Shown: positions 32,497-41,964 of the stretch, piece after piece
Numbering within the stretch: position 1 is the stretch's first letter
How the letters are laid out: the number at the start of each line of letters is the position of its first letter
NCBI GenBank assembly: GCA_052180195.1
Contig: CP197469.1
DNA length: 64,000 bases
From: Gottfriedia sp002574545
Lineage (GTDB): Bacteria > Bacillota > Bacilli > Bacillales > Bacillaceae_G
Reading direction: 5' to 3' (one strand)
Translations under genes and position numbers: made by a program
Notes under the pieces: model-generated
What the model was told of the DNA's origin: nothing
Databases searched by the model: none
The model's input: the letters and a program-made list of their open reading frames with translations, nothing else

Positions 32497-35400
32497 TTAT
32501 TCATATTTTTGTTTTGGTTTCATTTTTTTAGTGTTTACTTTCATAACTGCTGCTGCAGCATCCAATCGCCCTGAACCAAAGCTTTCGTCGTATCCCTCAT
32601 CACCTAAGTCATGAGCTGATTCTTGTAATATTCTTTTCACTTCTGAAACACTAATAGTAGGTTTTAGAGAATATAATAAACCTGCGACTGCTGACACGTG
32701 TGGTGCAGCCATGGATGTACCACTACTATAATAAACATCACCGTTGGCAAAAATTGCTGGAATACGTTCACCTGGTGCTACTAAATCTAGTCCTTTACCA
32801 GTATTAGAAGTCTTACTAAGGGCATCACTATTATCAGTAGAACCAACTGAAATAACATACTCGGAACTAGCAGGGTAAGCTAACTTTGTATCAGAATAGT
32901 TACCAGCAGCTGCAACAATCGTTACACCTTTATTATAAGCGTATTTTAGAGCATCTTCTACTAAGGGGCTAGTTTGTGATGCACCTAGGCTAATATTAAT
33001 AACTTTAGCTCCATAATCAGTCGCATAACGAATACCTAAAGCAAGATTTTCGAATGTCCCTAGAGCTTCAGTATTTAATATTTGAATTGGCAAGATTTTT
33101 ACATGTTGATTGATTCCTGCCATCGACTTCTTGTTATTTGCTAAAGCACCAATGATACTTGCTACTTGTGTTCCATGTCCATTATCGTCTATTGCATCTT
33201 TTTCATTATGAACAAAATCATAACCTTGATCCTTTAACACTACTCCTTTAAAATCATCGAAGTCATATCCAACCCCTGTGTCTAGAACAGCAACAATCGT
33301 ATCAGGAAGATTTTTCCCGTGTAGGAATTTCTCCATTTCTTTATAGTTTATATCGGCTCCTACAATTCCACCAATTGGTCGGTCAATTCCATCTCCTTGC
33401 GCAGTATTTTCAAGTGACCATTGTGTTTTATATTGAACATCTTTACTTAGTGCTTGAATTGGATTACTTTGTTTACTTTCTTCTACAAACTCAAATATAT
33501 TTTCATTTTTCAATTGGTTATATAGTTCCCTTGCATTGCCAGCTACTTCTAAAATAAACGTATTCTCAATTGATGTTACATTATTACTTAAGCCTTTAAT
33601 TTTAGGTAGATTTGTCAAACCTGTTTTTTGTACAACTTCATTAAGTTGAGATAATGTGACTCTATTTTTCACTTTAACGATTAGTTTATTCGACGAATTT
33701 GTTGTCAACCCAAATTCTTTGATGGTTTCGATAAGGCTTTTACCTTCCTCTAACTGTAAACTTTGCCAATATTTATTAAGCTGTTCATCAGATTTTTTTG
33801 AAGCCTTTTTATTAATTGTTTCTTTCAGATGCTTTATAACTTCGATATCATTTTTTGTAAGTTTATAATCACTATTTTCGCCATCACTGATCTTTTGAAT
33901 TTCATTAATAACTCCTGTTAGCTCTCTAAGGTCTTTTGCTACTGAATTTCTGAAATCAGCATCTAAAATAGCATCATCAACAACTTCCTTAGAAATCTTA
34001 TAATATAATGTGGAAATGCTTTGACCTTTATCAGATTCTTCTAACAAATTATCTCTTATATCTCTTAATCTTCCCAATAAACTAAGAATTGATGGGTTTT
34101 GCTTAGCACTTACCTCAAGAGCGCAACCAGTTGGCTCGTTATATGGTAGATGATAAGTTGGTTCGCTATTAAAAGTAAATAGACCACCTTTAACGCTTTC
34201 TACCTTTATATAAATAGTTGAATCGTTTGAAAGTGGATAAAGAATATGATCAGGGTTCTCTTTGTAATTGAAATAAGCCTTTCCTGCTTCCGCACTTTTT
34301 TTATCTCTATATACAGTAATTAGCGGTCCATAGCCATCACCATGGTCACCTTTGATCGTGAAATTTATATGTGAGTTCGGCCCAAATGCATTATGAGGAT
34401 TTACCTTAAACCACTTGATTTCACCTTCTTTTTTAAATTCAAAACTTATTGGTGTATTTAATTTTACATTTTGGATATCCTTTTCATCAGGCTTTTGGTA
34501 GATTCCAACTGCATTAAAAGCATTTTCCACCGATTGTACTTCAGGTGAATTTTTCCCGTATAAATCTTTTGTCGCTTGAATAACACTCAATCGTAATTGG
34601 ACAAAATCAGCTACGGGTGTTAAATAATTTGTGAGTGCTCTGTAGTAAATTTTACCTAGCTTTTCTTTTCCAATGCCTTTCACATTAACCCCATAGTGTG
34701 TGCCACCTTCACTTATTAAATAAGCCGCTTTATTGGAAATCCCACTATTCCAATGTACTCCTCCATTATCCAGTATGCCTCTATATCTATTACTATAGTG
34801 ATCTGGATTTTCGTTAAGCGTTGGATCAGACATAGAACGTAGAGCATCTCCTGAACGACCAGGCGTAAAAACGTCTTCGCCAATCTGCCAATTATCTTTC
34901 TTTTTCGTATCAAATTCGATTAATGTACCAAATATATCTGAAATCGACTCGTTTATAGCTCCCGGTTCACTAGCATAAACAAGTTCTGCCGAATGCTGGG
35001 TTACTGCGTGTGTGAATTCATGACCCACGACATCTACTGCACCTGATAATGGAATAAAAGTATTTCCATCACCATCACCAAATGCAAATTGAACCCCATC
35101 CCAGTAAGCATTGTTATAGTTCTTTCCGACGTGTACAGTTGCTTTTATCGAAGCACCACGATTATCAAAACTATTTAGATTAAATTTCTTTTTAAAAAAA
35201 TCATAAGCGATTGCTGTATTGTAATGTGCATCAACGGCTGCAGCATCATAAGTTTCGTTCAAGATTCCGTCATCGTCAACCCAAACTTTCCCTGGAAGAA
35301 TTTCACTAGATTGGCCATCATAAGTCGTAATTCCTGATCCTCGTGTAAAATCTTGTAAATAATATTTATTTTCAGCTTTATTCGCTAAAATTCTTTTTGT

Positions 35401-36174
35401 ATCTCCTAGAACTCCTTTACCTATTATAGTTGTTTGTTCTCTAGATTCTTGTCCAGCTTCATGAATCGTATTATATTTTTCCACTACTTTTCCTGTCTTT
35501 ACGTCAATAAAGTAGTACCAGTTTCCTGGCTCTGGTTCTAAGAAATTTAATTTTACAAAATAGACTAAATTCGCTTTATCTTCTTTCATATAGATATTAA
35601 GTTCAGGTGTAAGTGTTTTTGTAAATACTGCGTTCATTTTTAAGTCTTGTTTTGCAATATTAATAGCTTGTTCTTTCGTAATATTTTTATCATTATGAAT
35701 AACTTCTTCTAATAATGCTTCTGGAGCAACAGATCCCGAAAAGGATTCAAGAATTCCGTTTTTAATATGGGCAATTTGTTGGTAGCCAAATATTTTAACC
35801 CCTTTATATTCTTGCTGAAAACGAACTAAATGATCTCCTTGATTCCTTACTTCTTTAATGACTTTAAATGATCTTTCTGCATCATTTTTTAGTTTATACA
35901 TTGCCTTTGAATCATTTAAAAAACTATGAACAGTTTTTTCTGCTGAGTCTGACGAAGGAACTGATAGATTACCAGACATAAAACTAGGGGTACCAAAAGA
36001 CTTTGAAAGACTCATTGACTCAATGTTTTCATTAGAATAAGCATATTCTGGTGAGGTAATCTCTATATGTGAATGCTTTACAGGAAGGACCTGTGCTTTT
36101 GAAACAAAAGGAACGGGCGATTGTGATAGTGCTAATGAAGTCAAAGCTGTTATTGATAAAAGTTTTTTCAACAT
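32497..36174 (-). CDS. secreted bifunctional protease: thermolysin-like M4 metalloprotease fused to subtilisin-like S8 serine protease
   Basis: One uninterrupted frame of 1,225 residues. Residues 1-28 are a signal peptide. FTP-like (75-125) and PepSY-like (165-235) regions form the thermolysin prodomain. The M4 catalytic domain (about 245-560) has HEFTH at 385-389, third zinc ligand E409 in GAINESISD and H474 in HWNSGI. Residues 565-675 look like a pre-peptidase C-terminal beta domain, then a helical, lysine-rich linker (690-825) and an I9/fervidolysin-like propeptide (830-900). The S8 domain (about 925-1210) has D965 (LDTGVG), H1000 (NGHGTQVAS), N1092 (AAGN) and S1154 (GTSMAAPH). Both active sites look complete. 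The ATG follows AAAGGGG by eight bases. Confidence 0.93.
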   Translation of the reverse strand: MLKKLLSITALTSLALSQSPVPFVSKAQVLPVKHSHIEITSPEYAYSNENIESMSLSKSFGTPSFMSGNLSVPSSDSAEKTVHSFLNDSKAMYKLKNDAERSFKVIKEVRNQGDHLVRFQQEYKGVKIFGYQQIAHIKNGILESFSGSVAPEALLEEVIHNDKNITKEQAINIAKQDLKMNAVFTKTLTPELNIYMKEDKANLVYFVKLNFLEPEPGNWYYFIDVKTGKVVEKYNTIHEAGQESREQTTIIGKGVLGDTKRILANKAENKYYLQDFTRGSGITTYDGQSSEILPGKVWVDDDGILNETYDAAAVDAHYNTAIAYDFFKKKFNLNSFDNRGASIKATVHVGKNYNNAYWDGVQFAFGDGDGNTFIPLSGAVDVVGHEFTHAVTQHSAELVYASEPGAINESISDIFGTLIEFDTKKKDNWQIGEDVFTPGRSGDALRSMSDPTLNENPDHYSNRYRGILDNGGVHWNSGISNKAAYLISEGGTHYGVNVKGIGKEKLGKIYYRALTNYLTPVADFVQLRLSVIQATKDLYGKNSPEVQSVENAFNAVGIYQKPDEKDIQNVKLNTPISFEFKKEGEIKWFKVNPHNAFGPNSHINFTIKGDHGDGYGPLITVYRDKKSAEAGKAYFNYKENPDHILYPLSNDSTIYIKVESVKGGLFTFNSEPTYHLPYNEPTGCALEVSAKQNPSILSLLGRLRDIRDNLLEESDKGQSISTLYYKISKEVVDDAILDADFRNSVAKDLRELTGVINEIQKISDGENSDYKLTKNDIEVIKHLKETINKKASKKSDEQLNKYWQSLQLEEGKSLIETIKEFGLTTNSSNKLIVKVKNRVTLSQLNEVVQKTGLTNLPKIKGLSNNVTSIENTFILEVAGNARELYNQLKNENIFEFVEESKQSNPIQALSKDVQYKTQWSLENTAQGDGIDRPIGGIVGADINYKEMEKFLHGKNLPDTIVAVLDTGVGYDFDDFKGVVLKDQGYDFVHNEKDAIDDNGHGTQVASIIGALANNKKSMAGINQHVKILPIQILNTEALGTFENLALGIRYATDYGAKVINISLGASQTSPLVEDALKYAYNKGVTIVAAAGNYSDTKLAYPASSEYVISVGSTDNSDALSKTSNTGKGLDLVAPGERIPAIFANGDVYYSSGTSMAAPHVSAVAGLLYSLKPTISVSEVKRILQESAHDLGDEGYDESFGSGRLDAAAAVMKVNTKKMKPKQKYE

Positions 36175-36272
36175 AAATTAAACCCCTTTAAATTATTGTA
36201 CACTTGCAATGAAATCCTTAATAAACATCGCTAATTACTTAGAAAACCTCTACAATTATTTTTCTATCAAAC

Positions 36273-36300
36273 TACTAGTTTAATCTAAATTGAACTAGTA
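36273..36300. repeat. inverted repeat upstream of the protease gene
   Basis: TACTAGTT (36273-36280) and AACTAGTA (36293-36300) form 8-bp arms with a 12-bp centre about 100 to 125 bases before the protease start codon. It is a candidate regulator site. I could not place a convincing promoter next to it. Confidence 0.4.
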
Positions 36301-36802
36301 AATATGTGGTCTAGGAATGAAAAAACAAAGATCTAATGTATTATTTTTGTTAAGATCGTGAAGTTCATTAATAAGAACATGTATATGATGTTTCTCAAGT
36401 TAATAAAAAAGAGAACTGTAACAATTGTATTTTGATAAAAATTTATCTAGTTACCACTTAAAATCCTCATCACACCCCTCCATTCTATTAATAAATTGTT
36501 TGAGTACTCAACGTCTTAATATTATGAGTATTCAAAAATATTAACAATACAGGATTTTCGATTGATTCGATTTATCTATTAGATGAATTCAAATTTTAAG
36601 CTTTAAATAGATTGAATATGGTTCTTTTTTCGCAATATCGAATGAAGAAAGTTCCAAAAAAAAATAAAACCACTAAATTCTTTGATTTGCGCACAAAAAA
36701 AGGTTGAGGGGCAATTAATAGAAACCTCAACCTTTTTGTCTTTTATGTGTAATTCTTTATAAACTTCTGTAGATTTTTTGTTTTGATCATTCAACTGCAA
36801 AC
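36301..36802. other. gene-free interval containing one orphan terminator hairpin
   Basis: No convincing gene. A 13-bp perfect stem AAAAAGGTTGAGG / CCTCAACCTTTTT (36697-36709 with 36725-36737) with T runs on both sides is a good terminator, yet no gene lies next to it. The symporter gene has its own terminator further right. A 65-codon minus-strand frame at 36603-36800 is only an artefact of this hairpin and its surroundings. Confidence 0.6.
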
Positions 36803-36839
36803 AAAAAGAAGAAGCATTTTTAGCTTCTTCTTCTTTTTT
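36803..36839 (-). terminator. terminator of the symporter gene
   Basis: Stem AAGAAGAAGC / GCTTCTTCTT with a 7-base loop, A/T-rich flanks, about 20 bases beyond the stop at 36859. Confidence 0.8.
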
Positions 36840-36858
36840 AACTATTTAGTTTAATTCA

Positions 36859-38115
36859 TTACATAGCAATATTATTATCATTCTCAACTACTGTTGGTTT
36901 AAATACGCGTTCCCATTTAGCAATTACAACTGCAGCTAAAGAGTTACCTACTACGTTTACTGCTGTTCTAGCCATATCAAGAATACGGTCAATACCAGCA
37001 ATAAATGCTAAACCTTCAACTGGAATTCCTACTGTACCTAGTGTTGCTAATAATACAACAAACGAAACGCCTGGTACACCTGCGATCCCTTTTGAAGTAA
37101 CCATTAAAACTAACATTAGAGAAATTTGATCTGTAATTGATAAATCGATACCATACATTTGAGCGATGAAAATTGCTGCTAATGCTTGATATAAAGTTGA
37201 TCCATCCAGATTGAATGAGTAACCAGTCGGAATTACGAATGATGAAATAGATCTTGGTACTCCGAATTTTTCTACTTTTTCCATAATTCTTGGTAAAACT
37301 GTTTCAGAACTCGCTGTTGAATAGGCTAAGATCAGTTCATCTTTAATTAATTTAATGAACTTAAAAATATTAACTCCTACCATTTTAGCTACTAAACCTA
37401 ATACTACAATAATAAAGAATGCCATCGTTATATAAACAGTTATGACTAATTTTCCTAATGGAATTAAAGATTCTAGTCCAAATTTTGAAACTGTAACACC
37501 GATTAATGCAAAAACTCCAAATGGAGCAAATTTCATAATTTGATTTGTAATGTAAAACATTGTATCAGCTGTACCTTGGAAAAATGCTAATACAGGCTTT
37601 CCTCTTTCTCCTACTGCTGTAATACCAAGACCAAACAGCACTGAGAAAAAGATAATTGCTAACATATTTCCTTCAACGAAAGCTGAAAAAATGTTTGGCG
37701 GTACGATATTTACAAAAGTATCTGCAAAACCATGACTTTTTACTTCTTTAGCTGTTTCAACATAAGTATTTATATCAGTTTTGTGAAGAATACTCATATC
37801 TACACCAGCGCCTGGTTTAACGATATTCGCTACTAGTAAACCGATTAAAATCGCAACAGTTGTAATAATTTCAAAGTACAAAATAGTTTTTCCGCCTAAA
37901 CGGCCAAGTTTTTTCGTGTCACCAACACTTGCAACACCTACAATGATACTTGAAACAACGATTGGTATTACAATCATTTTAATCAGACGTAAAAAGATGT
38001 CTCCGATTGGTTGTAAGTAATCAGCAACCTTTGGATTTCCATAAAAAATTGCGCCCACAATGATCCCGATCACAAGACCAATTAATATTTGCCAAGCTAA
38101 GCCAATTTTTTTCAT
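36859..38115 (-). CDS. dicarboxylate/amino acid:cation symporter (glutamate/aspartate type)
   Basis: A 418-residue membrane transporter of the DAACS (SLC1-like) family, like B. subtilis GltP/GltT. Eight helices and two re-entrant hairpins are marked by the serine-rich hairpin LAYSTASSETVLPRIMEK, TGYSFNLDGSTLYQ (the NMDGT-like motif, here NLDGS) and the C-terminal GIDRILDMARTAVNVVGN, whose D and R/N contact the substrate. It takes up glutamate, aspartate or C4-dicarboxylates with protons or sodium. The ATG follows AAAGGGGGA. It is a single gene with a long structured leader. Confidence 0.88.
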   Translation of the reverse strand: MKKIGLAWQILIGLVIGIIVGAIFYGNPKVADYLQPIGDIFLRLIKMIVIPIVVSSIIVGVASVGDTKKLGRLGGKTILYFEIITTVAILIGLLVANIVKPGAGVDMSILHKTDINTYVETAKEVKSHGFADTFVNIVPPNIFSAFVEGNMLAIIFFSVLFGLGITAVGERGKPVLAFFQGTADTMFYITNQIMKFAPFGVFALIGVTVSKFGLESLIPLGKLVITVYITMAFFIIVVLGLVAKMVGVNIFKFIKLIKDELILAYSTASSETVLPRIMEKVEKFGVPRSISSFVIPTGYSFNLDGSTLYQALAAIFIAQMYGIDLSITDQISLMLVLMVTSKGIAGVPGVSFVVLLATLGTVGIPVEGLAFIAGIDRILDMARTAVNVVGNSLAAVVIAKWERVFKPTVVENDNNIAM

Positions 38116-38144
38116 AATAAAAGTCCCCCTTTTAGTAGAATTTT

Positions 38145-38215
38145 GCCAAGTTTTTTAATTTACTAAAAATAACAAAACCATTTTAATTTTTAAAACGGTT
38201 TAAGCACAACTTGGC
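38145..38215 (-). promoter_or_regulatory. structured leader upstream of the symporter gene
   Basis: An outer pair GCCAAGTT (38145-38152) / AACTTGGC (38208-38215) encloses an inner hairpin AAACC-TTTTAA / TTAAAA-GGTTT (38175-38201). On the minus strand the inner hairpin is followed by TGTTATTTTTAG, so it could act as an attenuator or a leader fold. The rest of 38216-38662 holds no gene or recognised riboswitch. Confidence 0.4.
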
Positions 38216-38662
38216 TTGAGTATGTTATCGATGGAACTCTTATAAATTACCCATCATTTCCATAATTTGCTTTTTTGATTATATTCAGAATTTATAAACA
38301 AAAAAGGCTATTAAAAACAGTAGCAAAGAAATCATTACGATTTCAATTTTACTATATTTTCCATATTTCTATCATGGCACATTACAATTTTACTAAAAAA
38401 CTGAGATTTTGACAAATTTCTCTTTCGTTTTTTTAATTACTTTTTAATTTTTAACCAAATAATTACATATAATTGATTTAAAGTTGAAGGAACCATTTCA
38501 TATAAAACCACTTTGTTTACGATAAATTAAGAAGAAAAAAGTTAAATATTATCAAGACTTTTATTTACGAATCAGTCGGTTTTGTTTATGATATAAGATG
38601 AATAATTTGGAAGTTTAATTTATTTTTTAATAATTAATGAAACTGCTTTCAAGATATTTTTT

Positions 38663-38692
38663 TTGAAAGTGATTTTACATATTTTGTATAAT
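38663..38692 (+). promoter_or_regulatory. sigma-A promoter of zwf
   Basis: TTGAAA (38663-38668), 18-bp spacer, TATAAT (38687-38692). Transcription would start near 38699, about 54 bases before the TTG start codon. Confidence 0.7.
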
Positions 38693-38752
38693 CAGTCTTG
38701 ATTATTACTAAAATAAGTTAGTAATTTAAGTTTAAGAAGTGAGGTAAATTAA

Positions 38753-40252
38753 TTGAAAACTAAAGTAAACCCAAAAGCAGTTATTGTTATTTTTGGAGCG
38801 ACAGGAGACCTAGCAAAAAGAAAGCTTTTCATTTCAATATATAGATTATTTTTAAGTCAAAAAATTGATGAAGGTTTTGCGGTTGTAGGTGTAGGTAGAA
38901 GACCTTGGTCTAACGATGAGTTTCGTGAAACTGTAAAAAAATCAATAAAATCTATTGCTTCATCTGAGACTGAAATTGAAAGCTTCTTATCTCATTTTTA
39001 TTACCACCAATTTGAAGTATTAGAACCATCTTCTTATATCGAATTAGGAAATTTATTAACAAACTTGGATAACCATTATGAAATTCCTGGTAATCGTGTT
39101 TTCTTCTTAGCAATGGCACCAGAGTTTTTCGGAACAATTGCTAAACAGTTGAAACAAAATGGCTTGGCTGATACAGAAGGTTGGAGTCGAATTGTAATCG
39201 AAAAACCATTTGGACATGATTTACCAAGTGCAATGGAATTGAATAATGAAATTCGCGAAGCATTTTCTGAAGATCAAATCTACCGTATCGACCATTACTT
39301 AGGTAAAGAAATGGTTCAAAATATTGAAGTAATCCGTTTTGCTAATGCAATGTTTGAACCACTATGGAATAATCGATTTATTTCGAATATCCAAATTACT
39401 TCTAGTGAAATTCTTGGTGTTGAGGACCGTGGTAAGTATTATGAGAACTCTGGAGCTTTAAAAGATATGGTTCAAAATCATATGCTTCAAGTGGCAGCAC
39501 TTCTTGCTATGGAACCTCCAATTAAATTAACAACAGAAGAAATTCGTAGTGAAAAAGTGAAAGTATTTAAAGCACTTCGAAAAATTGATGAAACTGAAGT
39601 AAAAGATTACTTTGTTCGTGGTCAATATGATGCTGGTGTTATAAACGGTGAAGAAGTTCCTTCATATAGAAATGAGAACAATGTAGACCCTGAGTCTCAA
39701 ACTGAAACATTTGTAGCGGGTAAACTTTTTATCGATAATTTTAGATGGGCAGGTGTTCCATTCTATATTCGAACTGGTAAAAGAATGGCGACAAAATCTA
39801 CTAAGATTATCGTTCAGTTCTCAGATATACCGATGAATCTTTATTACAATACAAAAGAGACGATGTCTCCGAATTTATTAATTATACATATTCAACCTGA
39901 CGAAGGGATTACATTGCAGTTAAATGCAAAAAGATCTGGCTCAGATGAAGGTTACACAAAGCCAATTCAATTAACATTTAATAATAATTGCGTTGATTGT
40001 ATTAATACACCTGAAGCTTATGAGCGATTAATTTATGATTGTATGCTAGGTGATGGTACAAACTTTACTCATTGGGATGAAGTAAAATATTCTTGGAGCT
40101 TTGTTGATGTGATCACAAAAGCTTGGGATAAAAATTTAGCACCACTTACAACTTATAGTGCTGGATCAATGGGTCCAGACGAAGCTGATACTTTATTGAC
40201 AGTTGATGGTCATAAATGGTGGCCAGTTACTGATCGATTAAATGAAAATTAA
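38753..40252 (+). CDS. zwf: glucose-6-phosphate 1-dehydrogenase (copy 1)
   Basis: A 499-residue enzyme of the oxidative pentose phosphate pathway, oxidising glucose 6-phosphate to the lactone with NADP. The Rossmann motif is FGATGDLAKRK, the EKPFGHD segment binds coenzyme and substrate, and the active-site signature RIDHYLGKE is intact. C-terminal GDGTNFTHWDEV and the WWP end match the family. The start is a TTG at 38753, nine bases after GTGAGG. It converges on gndA, which performs the third step of the same pathway. A second zwf lies at 56733-58244. Confidence 0.95.
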   Translation: MKTKVNPKAVIVIFGATGDLAKRKLFISIYRLFLSQKIDEGFAVVGVGRRPWSNDEFRETVKKSIKSIASSETEIESFLSHFYYHQFEVLEPSSYIELGNLLTNLDNHYEIPGNRVFFLAMAPEFFGTIAKQLKQNGLADTEGWSRIVIEKPFGHDLPSAMELNNEIREAFSEDQIYRIDHYLGKEMVQNIEVIRFANAMFEPLWNNRFISNIQITSSEILGVEDRGKYYENSGALKDMVQNHMLQVAALLAMEPPIKLTTEEIRSEKVKVFKALRKIDETEVKDYFVRGQYDAGVINGEEVPSYRNENNVDPESQTETFVAGKLFIDNFRWAGVPFYIRTGKRMATKSTKIIVQFSDIPMNLYYNTKETMSPNLLIIHIQPDEGITLQLNAKRSGSDEGYTKPIQLTFNNNCVDCINTPEAYERLIYDCMLGDGTNFTHWDEVKYSWSFVDVITKAWDKNLAPLTTYSAGSMGPDEADTLLTVDGHKWWPVTDRLNEN

Positions 40253-40253
40253 T

Positions 40254-40293
40254 AAAAAGTTCCCCCCTCATCAAATCGAGGGGGGAACTTTTT
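40254..40293 (+). terminator. bidirectional terminator between zwf and gndA
   Basis: A 16-bp perfect stem (40254-40269 with 40278-40293) with a C6/G6 core and A5/T5 ends and an 8-base loop. It follows the zwf stop directly and ends 16 bases before the gndA stop. Confidence 0.97.
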
Positions 40294-40308
40294 ATTTCAA
40301 TCTTTAAA

Positions 40309-41715
40309 TTATGTCCACTGAGTATGGAACTTACCTTCTTTATCAATTCGTTCATAAGTATGTGCACCAAAATAATCTCTTTGTGCTTGAATTAAATTTG
40401 CAGGAAGTGTTTCTGTACGGTAACTATCAAAATAAGCTAATGCAGCAGAGAAACATGGAATTGGTACTCCAGCTTCAATTGCTACTACGCTAATTTTACG
40501 TAATGCACCTTGATAACTTTCTACGATTTCTTTGAAATATGGATCAAGCAATAAGTTAGAAAGATTAGCATCTAAATCATATGCTTCCTTAATTTTTTGT
40601 AAGAAGGCTGCTCGGATAATACATCCACCTCTGAAAATCATCGCTATATCACCATATTGTAAATCCCAGTTATACTCATCAGATGCAGCTCTTAATTGAG
40701 CAAATCCTTGAGCATATGAACAAATTTTACTCATATAAAGGGCTTTACGGACATCTTCAATCAGTTGCTTTTTATCACCATTATATGTACTAGTTGATGG
40801 ACCAGATAATAATTTACTTGCTTTTACTCTTTCATCTTTCATTGCAGAAATAAAACGTGCAAATACAGACTCCGTTATAATAGAAGTAGGTACGCCTAAA
40901 TCAAGCGTGCTTTGGCTTGTCCATTTTCCTGTACCTTTTTGTCCTGCTTTATCTAAAATAACGTCTACAAGTGGTTTACCAGTTTCTTCGTCTGTTTTCG
41001 TAAAGATATCGGCTGTAATTTCAATTAAATAACTATCAAGTTCACCCTTATTCCAATCACTAAACACACGGTGTAATTCTTCAGCACTTAAGCCCAGTAC
41101 ATTTTTTAATAAAAAGTAAGCTTCTGAGATTAATTGCATATCACCATATTCAATTCCATTATGAACCATTTTCACGTAATGACCTGCACCATCTGGGCCT
41201 ATATATGTTGTACAAGGCTCATTATTCACTTTTGCAGAAATCGCTTCAAAAATTGGTTTAACTAGTTCAAATGCTTCTTTTTGTCCACCAGGCATAATTG
41301 AAGGTCCTTTTAAAGCCCCCTCTTCTCCTCCTGAAACACCTGTTCCAATAAAATGAATTCCGCTATCAGATAGCATTTTGTTTCGTCTTTGAGTGTCTTT
41401 ATAGTATGTATTTCCGCCATCAATTAAAATATCACCTTGGTCAAGATGAGGTAATAACATTTCAATTGTTGAATCTGTTGGGGCACCTGCTTTTACCATT
41501 ATCAAAATTTTTCTAGGTGTTTCAAGAGAATTTACAAATTCTTCAATTGAAAATGCACCAACTACATTTTTACCTTCTGCTTCTTTTAAAAATTCTTCTG
41601 TTTTTTCAACTGATCGGTTATAAACAGAAATTGAGAAACCTCTACTTTCAATATTTAAAGCTAGGTTTTTTCCCATTACTGCTAATCCAATTACGCCTAT
41701 TTGTTGTTTAGCCAA
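40309..41715 (-). CDS. gndA: 6-phosphogluconate dehydrogenase, decarboxylating, long type
   Basis: A 468-residue dimeric enzyme producing ribulose 5-phosphate, CO2 and NADPH. The Rossmann motif is GLAVMGKNLALN, the signature LIDGGNTYYKDTQRR and the GTGVSGGEEGALKGPSIMPGG loop are intact, and the catalytic KMVHNGIEYGDMQ is present. The C-terminal tail CFSAALAYFDSYR with the YFGAHTYER motif that reaches into the partner subunit marks the long NADP-type. It is convergent with zwf copy 1 and a single-gene unit. A second, short gnd lies at 53752. Confidence 0.95.
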   Translation of the reverse strand: MAKQQIGVIGLAVMGKNLALNIESRGFSISVYNRSVEKTEEFLKEAEGKNVVGAFSIEEFVNSLETPRKILIMVKAGAPTDSTIEMLLPHLDQGDILIDGGNTYYKDTQRRNKMLSDSGIHFIGTGVSGGEEGALKGPSIMPGGQKEAFELVKPIFEAISAKVNNEPCTTYIGPDGAGHYVKMVHNGIEYGDMQLISEAYFLLKNVLGLSAEELHRVFSDWNKGELDSYLIEITADIFTKTDEETGKPLVDVILDKAGQKGTGKWTSQSTLDLGVPTSIITESVFARFISAMKDERVKASKLLSGPSTSTYNGDKKQLIEDVRKALYMSKICSYAQGFAQLRAASDEYNWDLQYGDIAMIFRGGCIIRAAFLQKIKEAYDLDANLSNLLLDPYFKEIVESYQGALRKISVVAIEAGVPIPCFSAALAYFDSYRTETLPANLIQAQRDYFGAHTYERIDKEGKFHTQWT

Positions 41716-41964
41716 TTCAATTAGTCCTTTCTAATTAAAAATTTGCAAGGGTTTTCAAATTAAAAAATTGTAAAATATTTACTCTCTTTAATATATCCTC
41801 CGATTAGTTATGCTATCCTGTAAAATAGTCAAAAGACTAACCAAGCAAAATCCTTGCATACCATAAACTTAAGGTCAATAATGATATTAACATAACAAGC
41901 GCGATGAATAAATGTAAACATGATCTAGACATTAAAATTTCATAATTTGAAAAGAAGTGAGACG

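Noticed and set aside
36603..36800. 65-codon minus-strand open frame
   Set aside because: It runs across a perfect terminator hairpin, has no ribosome binding site and low-complexity composition.
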